Positions 38,506 through 46,541 of a stretch of DNA of 64,000 bases are shown piece after piece. Under the pieces are notes generated by a model that saw only the letters and a program-made list of their open reading frames with translations, was not told the DNA's origin and searched no databases. The translations under genes and the position numbers were made by a program. The first letter of the stretch is position 1; each line of letters begins with the position of its first letter. The stretch lies in NCBI RefSeq assembly GCF_050627025.1, contig NZ_CP192472.1; one strand, 5' to 3'. The stretch comes from Variovorax paradoxus_P. Its GTDB lineage: Bacteria > Pseudomonadota > Gammaproteobacteria > Burkholderiales > Burkholderiaceae_C.

Positions 38506-39777
38506 CTAACGCTCTTTGCGCAGGAAGAGCCGCGAAATCGTCTGGGCCGTCTGCTCGCGCGAAGCCGCGTCGCCCGCGTGCAGTTCGGCCAGGGCGCCGT
38601 GCAGCATCTTCTGCGTGAGCCCGCGCGACATGGCTTCGAGCACCGCATCGACCGATTCGCCCTTGGCCAGCAGCTTGCGCGCACGCGCCATTTCGGCCGC
38701 CCGCCATTCGTCGGTCTGGGCGTTGAGCTGCTGGATGAGCGGCACCGTGCCGCGCTGGCCGAGCCAGTGCATGAAGCTCTGCACACCGGCGTCGATGATC
38801 ACTTCGGCCTGCGCCACCGCGGCCTGCCGGTTGGCTTGGCCTTGCTGCACCACCTGGGCGAGATCGTCCACGGTGTACAGATAGATGTCTTCGAGCGCCT
38901 TCACCTCGGGCTCGATGTCGCGCGGCACCGCCAGGTCGACCATGAACATCGGGCGGTGCTTGCGAGCCTTGAGCGCGCGCTCCACCGCACCCAGGCCGAT
39001 GATCGGCAGCGTGCTGGCGGTGCAGCTCACCACAATGTCGAATTCTGCGAGCCGGCTCGGCAGGTCGGCCAGTCGCATGGCCTCGCCGCCAAAGCGAGAA
39101 GCCAGTTTTTCGCCGCGCTCGAGCGTGCGGTTGGCAATGGCAATCGACTTCGGATCCTTGGCTGCAAAGTGCGTCGCAGCCAGGTCGATCATTTCGCCCG
39201 CGCCCACGAACAGCACGCGCGTCTGGTGCAGGTCTTCGAAGAGTTGGCCGGCCAGCCGGACCGCAGCGGCCGCCATGCTGATGGAATGCGCGCCGATTTC
39301 GGTGGCGGTACGCACTTCTTTTGCAACCGCGAAAGACCGCTGGAACAACTGGTTGAGCGTGCTGCCGAGCGCGCCCGCCGTTTCGGCGGCGCGCACGGCG
39401 TCTTTCATCTGGCCGAGGATCTGCGCTTCGCCCAGCACCATGGAGTCGAGCCCGCTGGCCACCCGGAAGGCATGGCGCGCAGCCTCGTCGTCGTGCAGCG
39501 TGTACGAATGCGAGCGCAGCAGCGCCGGCGCCACGCCGCCGTTTTCGGCCAGCCACCCGAGCGTATGGTCGAACGCGGCGTGTTCGGCGGCGCAATAGAT
39601 CTCGGTGCGGTTGCAGGTCGAGATGATTGCGGCTTCGACCTGCGGATGGCGGCCGGAGGCGAACGAACTGCGCAAGCTTTGCAGCGTGGGTGCCAGTTGA
39701 TCGAGCGCGAACGCAAAACGACCGCGCAGATCGAGCGGCGCGGTCGTGTGGTTCAACCCGAGGGTCCAGACTGACAT
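38506..39777 (-). CDS. hemA: Glutamyl-tRNA reductase
   Basis: 423 residues. The catalytic Cys is in AAIISTCNRTEIYCAAEHAA near residue 55. The NADPH-binding region has VLFVGAGEMIDLAATHFAA, and DLAVPRDIEPEVKALEDIYL and a C-terminal dimerisation helix follow. It reduces Glu-tRNA to glutamate-1-semialdehyde, the first committed step of tetrapyrrole synthesis. An AGGAG ribosome site lies close to the ATG and inside a hairpin, with TATAAT just upstream, so control at transcription or initiation is possible. Confidence 0.96.
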   Translation of the reverse strand: MSVWTLGLNHTTAPLDLRGRFAFALDQLAPTLQSLRSSFASGRHPQVEAAIISTCNRTEIYCAAEHAAFDHTLGWLAENGGVAPALLRSHSYTLHDDEAARHAFRVASGLDSMVLGEAQILGQMKDAVRAAETAGALGSTLNQLFQRSFAVAKEVRTATEIGAHSISMAAAAVRLAGQLFEDLHQTRVLFVGAGEMIDLAATHFAAKDPKSIAIANRTLERGEKLASRFGGEAMRLADLPSRLAEFDIVVSCTASTLPIIGLGAVERALKARKHRPMFMVDLAVPRDIEPEVKALEDIYLYTVDDLAQVVQQGQANRQAAVAQAEVIIDAGVQSFMHWLGQRGTVPLIQQLNAQTDEWRAAEMARARKLLAKGESVDAVLEAMSRGLTQKMLHGALAELHAGDAASREQTAQTISRLFLRKER

Positions 39778-39779
39778 AT

Positions 39780-39804
39780 CTCCTGATTATAAAATCAGCA
39801 GGAG
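39780..39804 (-). promoter_or_regulatory. Dyad covering the hemA -10 box and ribosome site
   Basis: CTGATT-4-AATCAG (39783-39798) is a perfect dyad. CTCCTG and CAGGAG (39780-39785, 39799-39804) form an outer pair that competes with it. Reading leftward, the -10 hexamer TATAAT (39791-39786) and the AGGAG ribosome site of hemA both lie inside. It could be a repressor site or a leader hairpin. Confidence 0.45.
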
Positions 39805-39849
39805 CTGTGCGGCTGCCAAGGGGTTTGCCGCATACCCAGCATCACACGA

Positions 39850-39870
39850 AAGGGCGCCGCGGGCGCCCTT
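39850..39870 (+). terminator. GC-rich hairpin before the small membrane-protein gene
   Basis: A perfect nine-base-pair stem, AAGGGCGCC/GGCGCCCTT with a three-base loop, is followed by GGCTTTATCT. It lies between the divergent hemA and the gene at 39924, where a terminator has no upstream gene to serve, so it may be an attenuator or leader structure. Confidence 0.4.
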
Positions 39871-39923
39871 GGCTTTATCTGGCGCTTCCCGCCTTGCCCA
39901 ACCCCTTCTCCTGGCACCCCTCC

Positions 39924-40199
39924 ATGTCCCTGCTGGCACTGCTCAATCATCTGCTCAACTTTGTCGCCCCCGCCTTGGCCATCGGTTTCATGTGCGCGCT
40001 GGCGGGCCGGGTTTTCGGCCGCCGCACGGGAGCGCCGGCCTGGTGGATACAGGGTGCAATCAACTTCGGCGTGGGCACGTTGGTGCTCCTGGCCGGGCTG
40101 GTCTTTTCTGGTCGTGATGGCGCGATGATCACCTACGCAGCGCTCGTGCTGGCCTGCGCTACAAGTCAATGGACGGTGTCGAAAAGTTGGCAGAAATAG
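39924..40199 (+). CDS. Small membrane protein, conserved type unknown
   Basis: 91 residues with three likely membrane segments: about 8-28 (LLNFVAPALAIGFMCALAG), 44-62 (AINFGVGTLVLLAGLVF) and 68-84 (AMITYAALVLACATS). A short basic loop (RVFGRRTGAP) lies between the first two, putting it on the cytoplasmic side, and the C-terminus is basic (SKSWQK). No catalytic motif is visible and I do not recognise the family. It is divergent from hemA and ends just before the Crp/Fnr regulatory region. Confidence 0.65.
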   Translation: MSLLALLNHLLNFVAPALAIGFMCALAGRVFGRRTGAPAWWIQGAINFGVGTLVLLAGLVFSGRDGAMITYAALVLACATSQWTVSKSWQK

Positions 40200-40261
40200 G
40201 CCGATATCGAAACAATTGTTACGTCTTGCGTGTCAAGATGTTACTTGGGTTAATATATTAA
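40182..40261 (+). promoter_or_regulatory. AT-rich regulatory region of the Crp/Fnr gene
   Basis: A FliA-like pair AAAAGTTG-10-GCCGATAT (40182-40207) overlaps the end of the membrane-protein gene. Two perfect palindromes follow: AACAATTGTT (40211-40220) and TTAATATATTAA (40250-40261). The 150 bases before the regulator gene are far richer in A and T than their surroundings. No canonical Fnr or Crp box is present. Confidence 0.4.
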
Positions 40262-40348
40262 TTGGAGTGGTAATTTTTCACACCTGAGAACGATTTTTGG
40301 CGAACTGCCTTGACCATCTAGGGAAAGGCGAGCCTTCGGACGGTATAG

Positions 40349-41122
40349 ATGTATTTGCATCCTCTTCTTGCCAGCGTTCCCCAAGACGAACGGGCAGCGT
40401 TTGTCCAGCGCATCGAACTTCGTTCCTACCGTCGAAACGAGGTGGTGCTGGGTGCGGATGATTGGACAGACCGCATCTACTGCGTCGCCACCGGCCTGCT
40501 GCGGGTGGTGGTGCAAGGCAGCGAAGACAGCGGCGACGTCACCACCGATTTCATCAGGCAGGACGATCTCTTCCTGAATGCCGCCCCCATCGAACAGCGA
40601 TACCAGCCGGGTGCAACCCTCATTGCGGCACTGCCCACCTCTCTCTACCTTGTGCCCGCGCTTGAATTGCGCGCCCTGTGCGATCGGCATCCGGCCGTGA
40701 CGATGGGGCTGCTGGAGATAGTGATGAAGCGCACCACGGTGCTGCGCAGGCAGATCAGGCAGATTTCATCGGCTTCGTCCGAGCGGCTCATCAGCCGCAT
40801 CCTCCACGAGCTCACCGTGCTGGCGCCGGGTACCGGCGGGGGCTACGACAAGCGCATCACGCAGTCGGTCATCGCCTCTTATTCAGGGCTCTCCCGGATG
40901 CAGGTCAACAAGACCATGCGCGACCTGGAGCGCCGCGGCCTGGTCAGGAGAGATGAGCACGGGGTCTATGTGCCGCCGCATTTCGCGTCGTCGGACTTCC
41001 AGGAGCTTGCCCCGGGCGAGGCCAGCAGCCCACCGGCAAACCCGCCTCCCGGCGAGGTGGGTCCGTCGTTTTTTTCGGAACTGTTCGAAGAGCCCAAGCC
41101 GGGCAAGCCCCGCAAGGGCTGA
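40349..41122 (+). CDS. Crp/Fnr-family transcriptional regulator
   Basis: 257 residues. A cyclic-nucleotide-binding-like beta domain covers about 10-130 (RNEVVLGADDWTDRIYCVAT and GDVTTDFIRQDDLFLNAAPI). A C-terminal Crp-type helix-turn-helix has TQSVIASYSGLSRMQVNKTM followed by RDLERRGLVRR. Only two Cys are present (45 and 111), so there is no Fnr-type iron-sulphur cluster, and the cAMP-contact Arg-Ser pattern is not evident. A Pro/Gly-rich tail of about 40 residues follows the DNA-binding domain. It stands next to the flagellar cluster, but any control of it is a guess. Confidence 0.88.
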   Translation: MYLHPLLASVPQDERAAFVQRIELRSYRRNEVVLGADDWTDRIYCVATGLLRVVVQGSEDSGDVTTDFIRQDDLFLNAAPIEQRYQPGATLIAALPTSLYLVPALELRALCDRHPAVTMGLLEIVMKRTTVLRRQIRQISSASSERLISRILHELTVLAPGTGGGYDKRITQSVIASYSGLSRMQVNKTMRDLERRGLVRRDEHGVYVPPHFASSDFQELAPGEASSPPANPPPGEVGPSFFSELFEEPKPGKPRKG

Positions 41123-41178
41123 GCGCGGCGCGCCGGGGCGTCGCCGCTCAAGACTGCCAGTTTGCCGGGTCGATCCGC

Positions 41179-41625
41179 TCAGCCCACCGCCAGGCGGGTT
41201 CCCGTGCCGCTCGCCGATTTGCGGATTCCGTCCGGTCCGTAGAAGGGCTGGGCGCTGGCCTGCAGGTAATGCAGCGCGTTTTGCGTGAAATCGAGCTGGC
41301 TGTACACCATCGAGCCGTTGCGGCGGTTGTCGGTCCTGGCTTGGTGGGCAAGTTCGACCAGCGCAGTCCAGGCGGCCAGCGATGCTTCGCCATCGGCGGC
41401 CGCAGCCGCATCGGCGCCCACTCGGCCGGGCTCGAAGCCGCGAGCCACCTGGGCCGCCTCCCGGGCCTGGTCGAGTGCCGCCATGCGATCGAGCAGGCCG
41501 GTCTTGCGTTCGGTCAAAACCGGCAGCTCCGCAAAGCGGCCGTTCTTCATGGCGTCTGCTTCCTGGTCGAGCAGGGACAGGAATTCCTCTACGCAGGATT
41601 TCTCGGCCAACAGGTGAACCAGCAT
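41179..41625 (-). CDS. flgN: Flagellar chaperone FlgN
   Basis: 148 residues, mostly helical, starting MLVHLLAEKSCVEEFLSLLD and ending in a loose Gly/Ser/Thr tail. FlgN proteins are weakly conserved, and the call rests on the helical plan and on position directly behind flgM. FlgN binds the hook-filament junction proteins FlgK and FlgL before export. The ATG at 41625 lies five bases after the flgM stop, so the two are coupled and share the FliA promoter. Confidence 0.8.
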   Translation of the reverse strand: MLVHLLAEKSCVEEFLSLLDQEADAMKNGRFAELPVLTERKTGLLDRMAALDQAREAAQVARGFEPGRVGADAAAAADGEASLAAWTALVELAHQARTDNRRNGSMVYSQLDFTQNALHYLQASAQPFYGPDGIRKSASGTGTRLAVG

Positions 41626-41630
41626 GGCGG

Positions 41631-41927
41631 TTACAGCTTTCCGTTTTCTTGCAGCAGTTCGCGCACGCTGCTCAGGAGGCCGCGGGCGATCCGGTCGGGA
41701 TGAATTTCGTAGCGCCCGGCCCGGATGTCCTCGCGGATCGCGGCCACGCGCGCTGCGTCGAAATCGGTATTGAGCGCTTCGGGCAGCGAATGCACCTGTC
41801 CCGTCGAGAGCTGCACCACGTCCTTGCCACCCTGGGCGGCTTCGGTGCCGCTGGCTGGCGATGACGATGCGCCCTTCTTGGTTCGGGTGAGCGGTGTGGC
41901 CGACGGGGCAGATGGATCGATTTTCAA
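41631..41927 (-). CDS. flgM: Anti-sigma-28 factor FlgM, TTG start
   Basis: 98 residues: MKIDPSAPSATPLTRTKKGA, a disordered first half, then the sigma-binding helices with FDAARVAAIREDIRAGRYEI and PDRIARGLLSSVREL. FlgM holds FliA inactive until it is exported through the finished hook-basal body. The start must be TTG at 41927: an in-frame TGA lies four codons upstream, no ATG intervenes, and GAGGA stands seven bases before the TTG. A sigma-28 promoter lies about 25 bases upstream, giving the usual feedback loop. Confidence 0.9.
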   Translation of the reverse strand: MKIDPSAPSATPLTRTKKGASSSPASGTEAAQGGKDVVQLSTGQVHSLPEALNTDFDAARVAAIREDIRAGRYEIHPDRIARGLLSSVRELLQENGKL

Positions 41928-41953
41928 GATGGTTCCTCAAAGGGCTGCCTTGT

Positions 41954-41980
41954 GTATCGGCAGTTCGGGCCGAAACTTTA
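41954..41980 (-). promoter_or_regulatory. Sigma-28 (FliA) promoter of flgMN
   Basis: Read leftward, TAAAGTTT-11-GCCGATAC matches the enterobacterial FliA consensus (TAAAGTTT-11-GCCGATAA) at 15 of 16 positions. Transcription would start about 20 bases before the TTG of flgM. Confidence 0.9.
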
Positions 41981-42009
41981 GGGCATGGCGCACTGCGCCG
42001 TAAATTCGG

Positions 42010-42726
42010 CTACTGCGCCAGCCGTATCTGGCCTTCCTCGTCGGCCACGCCGCTGACCAGGCGGCCGTCCAGGGTCTTGGCCCGTACGATGGCGCCTGCC
42101 CCGGCGCTGGTCATTGCGCGGGCCTCGGTACTCACACTGTAGCCCGGCCCGGCGGCAACCACCTTGACCGTCTGGCCTTGTTGGATCACCGCCACGCCGC
42201 GCACCATTTCGCGCCGCAGCGGCGCGCCCGACGCAATGCGGTTGGCCGCCACCACGCCTTCGAGCTCCGACGGGTCGGTTACAACGGAGCGGGGAAGCGC
42301 CGTGAGGTCGCCGTTGCGCGCGGCAAAGTCGCCGGCGCCCAGGGGCTTTCCGGTGTCGATGTTCTGCAGCGCAACAAAGTAGCGGCCCTCGACGGCGACA
42401 TGGGCCAGCACAAAGCGCGTCCAGGGCTTTTGCTCCGAATGGCAGCGCAGGCCCACCGACACACGGCCCCAGGCCGCGGCGCCGCGCGGCAGAAATGGCT
42501 CGAGCGCGTCGCAGGGCGGCAACGAGCCGGAGCCGGGGGCCTCGACGCGGATGCTCACCTTGCCCGGCAGCCCGGCGGTTTGCGCCTGAAGAAACTTGTC
42601 CACGGCAACGCGCACGTCGCCTGTGAGTGGCGCAGCGGCAACGGGCATTGCCGCTGCGAGTCCTGCCGCCAGGGCTGGCAGCACGATCTTCAGGAGGCGC
42701 GTGTGGGAGTAGGTTTTTTCCATCAT
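42010..42726 (-). CDS. flgA: Flagellar P-ring assembly chaperone FlgA
   Basis: 238 residues. The signal peptide ends around residue 32 (AAAMPVAAA before PLTGDVRVAVDKFL). The C-terminal SAF-type domain has YFVALQNIDTGKPLGAGDFA and the family block GVAVIQQGQTVKVVAAGPGY, ending AKTLDGRLVSGVADEEGQI. FlgA works in the periplasm to help FlgI form the P ring. It is divergent from flgB, with 162 bases between starts, and is followed by flgM and flgN on the same strand, a common arrangement. Confidence 0.93.
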   Translation of the reverse strand: MMEKTYSHTRLLKIVLPALAAGLAAAMPVAAAPLTGDVRVAVDKFLQAQTAGLPGKVSIRVEAPGSGSLPPCDALEPFLPRGAAAWGRVSVGLRCHSEQKPWTRFVLAHVAVEGRYFVALQNIDTGKPLGAGDFAARNGDLTALPRSVVTDPSELEGVVAANRIASGAPLRREMVRGVAVIQQGQTVKVVAAGPGYSVSTEARAMTSAGAGAIVRAKTLDGRLVSGVADEEGQIRLAQ

Positions 42727-42888
42727 GGGTGCCCGGCAATTCTAGGAAGACGCCCCGGATCCGAAGATTCGAAGTGCACGCCAAATGCCCCTTTGTTCGG
42801 GCCATTGCGAAAGCAGTGCATGCATAGACTCGCTTTCCATCAGTCGCCATGCCCACCTGGGACGCGACACCACCAATGATGGAAAAAC

Positions 42889-43293
42889 ATGATCGACAAG
42901 CTGGATGCGGCGCTGCGCTTCAACCGCGAAGCACTCAACCTCCGGGCACAGCGCCAGGAAGTGCTGGCCGCCAACATTGCCCACGCCGACACGCCCAACT
43001 ACAAGGCGCGTGACTTCGATTTTTCGAGCCGCCTCACGCAGGCGGTAGAGCAGGGCCGCGGGGGACAGTCGGTGCAGATGGCCGCCACGTCGGCCCGCCA
43101 CATCCAGGGCCAGGCCTCGTCGATGCCCGACCGCGATTTGCTGTACCGCGTGCCGAGCCAACCCAGCATTGACGGAAACACCGTCGAGATGGATGCCGAG
43201 CGCATCAACTTCGCCGACAACGCGCTGCGCTACGAGGCCAACCTCACCGTGGTCAGCGCCAAGATCAAGTCGCTGCTCGCCGCGGCGCAATAA
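42889..43293 (+). CDS. flgB: Flagellar basal-body rod protein FlgB
   Basis: 134 residues. The N-terminal rod motif AANIAHADTPNYKARDFDFS and the C-terminal helix RINFADNALRYEANLTVVSA are both present, as in proximal rod proteins. FlgB is the first gene of a rightward operon that runs without a break to flgJ. No clear promoter is visible in the 162 bases before it; class-II control by FlhDC or another activator would not be recognisable by eye. Confidence 0.96.
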   Translation: MIDKLDAALRFNREALNLRAQRQEVLAANIAHADTPNYKARDFDFSSRLTQAVEQGRGGQSVQMAATSARHIQGQASSMPDRDLLYRVPSQPSIDGNTVEMDAERINFADNALRYEANLTVVSAKIKSLLAAAQ

Positions 43294-43310
43294 GCACAGG
43301 AGAGACACGC

Positions 43311-43733
43311 ATGCCGCATCCGAGCGCATCCATGAACATCTTCAGCGTGGCGGGTTCCGCCATGTCCGCGCAGTCGCAGCGCATGAACGTGACCGCGAGC
43401 AACCTCGCCAACGCCGAGAGCGTGGCCGGCCCCGACGGCAAGCCCTACCGCGCCAAGCAGGTGGTGTTCGAAGTCGATTCCTCCGGCTCCGGCCAGCAGG
43501 ACATCGGCGGCGTCAAGGTGGCCCGCGTGGTCGAGGACGCCTCGCCGCTGAAGATGGTCTTCGACCCGAAGAGCCCGCATGCAAACCCCGAAGGCTACGT
43601 GTCGATGCCCAACGTCAACGTGGTCGAGGAGATGACCAACATGATCTCCGCCTCCCGCAACTACCAGGCCAACGTCGAGGTGCTGAACACCGCCAAGACC
43701 CTCATGGTCAAGACGCTGAGCATCGGCCAGTAA
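43311..43733 (+). CDS. flgC: Flagellar basal-body rod protein FlgC
   Basis: 140 residues, starting at the ATG (43311) that follows an AGGAGA ribosome site; a second ATG seven codons in (MNIFSVAGSAM) is less well placed. The rod motif QRMNVTASNLANAESV and the end VNVVEEMTNMISASRNYQAN are diagnostic of FlgC. It builds part of the proximal rod and lies 17 bases after flgB. Confidence 0.97.
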   Translation: MPHPSASMNIFSVAGSAMSAQSQRMNVTASNLANAESVAGPDGKPYRAKQVVFEVDSSGSGQQDIGGVKVARVVEDASPLKMVFDPKSPHANPEGYVSMPNVNVVEEMTNMISASRNYQANVEVLNTAKTLMVKTLSIGQ

Positions 43734-43756
43734 TCCGTACACCCACACCCAAAGCC

Positions 43757-44443
43757 ATGGCCATTTCCGACACCTCCTCCATCACCGGGCTCAACGCCGC
43801 CACCGCCGCTTCGAGCGCGGGCAATACCTCCGGAGTCGACAGCGAGCAGCGCTTCCTCAAGCTGCTGGTAACGCAGCTCAACAACCAGGACCCGCTCAAC
43901 CCGATGGAGAACGCCGAGCTCACCAGCCAGCTCGCGCAGATGAGCACCGTGAGCGGCATCGAGCGGCTCAACACGGCGCTGAGCGGCCTGGTGAACCAGA
44001 CCGGTACCAACCAGGTGCTGCAGGCGGCATCGCTCATTGGCTACAACGTGCTGTCGCCGGGCAACACCATCGGCACCACCGAACCCAAGGCCGGCGAAGA
44101 GCCGGCGGCCGTGCCCTTTGCGGTGCAGCTGCCGGGTACGGCCGGCAACGTCGAAGTGAAGATCGTCAATGCCGCCGGCAACACGGTGCGAACCATGTCG
44201 CTCGGCTCCATGACTGAAGGCGTCAATGCCGTCAGCTGGGACGGCAAGGCCGACGACGGCACCGTGGCAGCGCCCGGTTCGTACACCTTCACGGTTTCGG
44301 CCAGCAACAACGGCACCGACGTGAAAGCCACCTCGCTGGTCTTCTCGCAGGTGGCTGCAGTCAAGCAGGGTGCCGACGGCATCACGCTCGAACTGATGTC
44401 GGGCAACAGCATCGGCCTGGCCGATGTGCGCATGTTCCTCTGA
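43757..44443 (+). CDS. flgD: Flagellar hook cap protein FlgD
   Basis: 228 residues. The N-terminal block QRFLKLLVTQLNNQDPLNPM and ENAELTSQLAQMSTVSGIE is the FlgD signature. A FLgD_tudor/FlgD_ig-type region follows, with AGNTVRTMSLGSMTEGVNA and a Gly-rich beta-sandwich to the end. FlgD caps the growing hook and is later displaced. It starts 23 bases after flgC, and the following gap of 89 bases to flgE holds no gene. Confidence 0.95.
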   Translation: MAISDTSSITGLNAATAASSAGNTSGVDSEQRFLKLLVTQLNNQDPLNPMENAELTSQLAQMSTVSGIERLNTALSGLVNQTGTNQVLQAASLIGYNVLSPGNTIGTTEPKAGEEPAAVPFAVQLPGTAGNVEVKIVNAAGNTVRTMSLGSMTEGVNAVSWDGKADDGTVAAPGSYTFTVSASNNGTDVKATSLVFSQVAAVKQGADGITLELMSGNSIGLADVRMFL

Positions 44444-44532
44444 GCAACCGCGGCATGCGTTCTTCATCGGCAGCGGCCCCGGCGCCGCAAGCCATTTCCA
44501 TTTTTTCCTCGCACTGAAACAAGGATTCGATC

Positions 44533-45747
44533 ATGGGCTTTTCCCAAGGCATCAGCGGCTTGTCCGCAGCCGCCGCCAACCTGGACGTCATCGGCAACAA
44601 CATCGCCAACTCCGGCACCGTCGGCTTCAAGTCGGGGGCGGCAACGTTCCAGGACGTGTATGCAGGCTCGCGCGTCGGCCTCGGCGTTGCGGTGTCGGGC
44701 ATCGTGCAGAACTTTACGCAGGGCTCGGTGCAAACCAGCAGCCGGCCCCTGGACATCGCCATTCTCAACGGCGACGGCTTCTTCCGCCTCAGCAGCCCCA
44801 GCGGCGAGGTGATGTATTCGCGCAATGGCCAGTTCACGCGCGACAAGGACGGCTTTGTCGTCAACGCCGCCGGCTTGCGCCTGACGGGCTACGGCGTTTC
44901 GGCCACCGGCGGACTCGACGGCGGCACGCCCGGCCCGCTGCAGATCCAGACCACGGCCATGAGCCCGAAGGCCACCACCGCCATCGACGCCACCTTCAAC
45001 CTGGACGCGCGCGGCACTGTGCCCACCAAGACTCCGTTCTCCCCGACCGATTCGGACACCTTCAACTATTCGAACGCGCTCGGCCCGATCTTCGACTCGC
45101 TCGGCAATCCGCATGAGCTCGGCGTTTTCTTCGTGAAGACCGGTGCCAACGCCTGGAACGTGTACGGCGCGGCCGACGGCACGGCGCTCAACGCCGGCGC
45201 CCCCATCTCGACGATGACCTTCGACGGCAACGGCAACCTGCTCACGCCCGCGGGCGGCTCGATCACCCTGCCGACGATGAACTTCGGCAACGGTTCGGTG
45301 GCGCTCAATTCCACGGTGGACCTCTCGGGCACCACCCAGTTCGGCAACGCCAATGAAATCAAGACGCTGAAGCAGGACGGCTTCACCTCGGGCACGCTGA
45401 CGTCGTTCTCGATCAACCCCGACGGCACCATTACCGGCAAGTTCTCCAACGAGCAGACCACGCTGATGGGCCAGGTCGTGCTGACGTCGTTCGCCAACCC
45501 CAACGGCCTGGAGCCCAAGGGCGAGAACGTCTGGGGCGAAACACTGGCCTCGGGCCAGCCGCTCACCGGCACGCCGGGCGCAGGCACCAAGCAGGGCTCG
45601 CTCGCCTCGGGCGCGCTGGAAGCCTCCAACGTCGACCTGACCTCCGAGCTCGTCAACCTCATCGTCGCGCAGCGCAGCTACCAGGCCAATGCGCAAACGG
45701 TGAAGACGCAGGATCAGGTCGTGCAGACGCTGATCAACATCCGCTGA
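44533..45747 (+). CDS. flgE: Flagellar hook protein FlgE
   Basis: 404 residues. The N-terminal motif ANLDVIGNNIANSGTVGFKS and the C-terminal VDLTSELVNLIVAQRSYQAN bracket a central hook domain (about residues 75-330) rich in Gly, Thr and Asn. It polymerises into the hook that joins motor and filament. An AAGGA ribosome site precedes the ATG, and flgF follows after seven bases. The size is close to that of enterobacterial FlgE. Confidence 0.96.
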   Translation: MGFSQGISGLSAAAANLDVIGNNIANSGTVGFKSGAATFQDVYAGSRVGLGVAVSGIVQNFTQGSVQTSSRPLDIAILNGDGFFRLSSPSGEVMYSRNGQFTRDKDGFVVNAAGLRLTGYGVSATGGLDGGTPGPLQIQTTAMSPKATTAIDATFNLDARGTVPTKTPFSPTDSDTFNYSNALGPIFDSLGNPHELGVFFVKTGANAWNVYGAADGTALNAGAPISTMTFDGNGNLLTPAGGSITLPTMNFGNGSVALNSTVDLSGTTQFGNANEIKTLKQDGFTSGTLTSFSINPDGTITGKFSNEQTTLMGQVVLTSFANPNGLEPKGENVWGETLASGQPLTGTPGAGTKQGSLASGALEASNVDLTSELVNLIVAQRSYQANAQTVKTQDQVVQTLINIR

Positions 45748-45754
45748 GCAGCTT

Positions 45755-46504
45755 ATGGACCGCATGCTGTATGTCGCCATGAGCGGCGCCAAGCAGGCCA
45801 TGGAGCAGCAAGCCTCCGTCGCCAACAACATGGCGAACGCCTCGACTCCCGGGTTCCGCGCGCAGATCAACAGCTTTCGCGCAGTGCCGGTGACCGGCGG
45901 CGGCCCGGAAGCGTCGACACGCTCCTACGTGGTTGCCACCACGCCGGGTGCCGACTTCAGCCACGGTCCGCTCACCGAAACCGGTCGCGCACTCGACGTA
46001 GCGGTGCACGGCGACGGCTGGCTCGTGGTGCAGACGCCTGACGGCGGCGAAGCCTACACCCGCGTGGGCAACCTGCAGGTCAACGCCGAAGGCCAGCTCA
46101 CCACCATGGGCTCACGCCCGGTGCTCGGCGATGCCGGCGCGCTCGTCGTGCCGCCCGGCTCCGCCGTGTCCATTGCCGCCAACGGCCTCGTCACGGCGCG
46201 CGGCGCCGGCGACCCTGCCATCGGCATTGCCGAGGTGGGCCGCCTGAAGCTGGTCAACCCGCCCACGGCCGACCTGGTGCGCGGTGCCGACGGCCTGTTT
46301 CGCATGCGCGAGGGCCTGCCGCCCGCTGAAGCCGATGCCGCCGTCTCTGTGACCACCGGTGCCGTCGAGGGCAGCAATGTCAACGGCGTCGAGGCCATGG
46401 TGGCCATGATCGCCAACGCCCGCAGCTTCGAAATGCAGATGAAGTCGATGCGCACCGCGGACGACAACGCGCAATCGGCCAACAAGCTGCTGGCGTACGG
46501 CTAA
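45755..46504 (+). CDS. flgF: Flagellar basal-body rod protein FlgF
   Basis: 249 residues. MDRMLYVAMSGAKQAMEQQA is the usual FlgF start, with VANNMANASTPGFRAQINSF as the rod motif and NVNGVEAMVAMIANARSFEM at the C-terminus. It is a proximal rod component placed, as usual, between flgE and flgG. Confidence 0.96.
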   Translation: MDRMLYVAMSGAKQAMEQQASVANNMANASTPGFRAQINSFRAVPVTGGGPEASTRSYVVATTPGADFSHGPLTETGRALDVAVHGDGWLVVQTPDGGEAYTRVGNLQVNAEGQLTTMGSRPVLGDAGALVVPPGSAVSIAANGLVTARGAGDPAIGIAEVGRLKLVNPPTADLVRGADGLFRMREGLPPAEADAAVSVTTGAVEGSNVNGVEAMVAMIANARSFEMQMKSMRTADDNAQSANKLLAYG

Positions 46505-46541
46505 GCCCGCGCCTCACACAACTCCCAAGGAATTTTTCATC

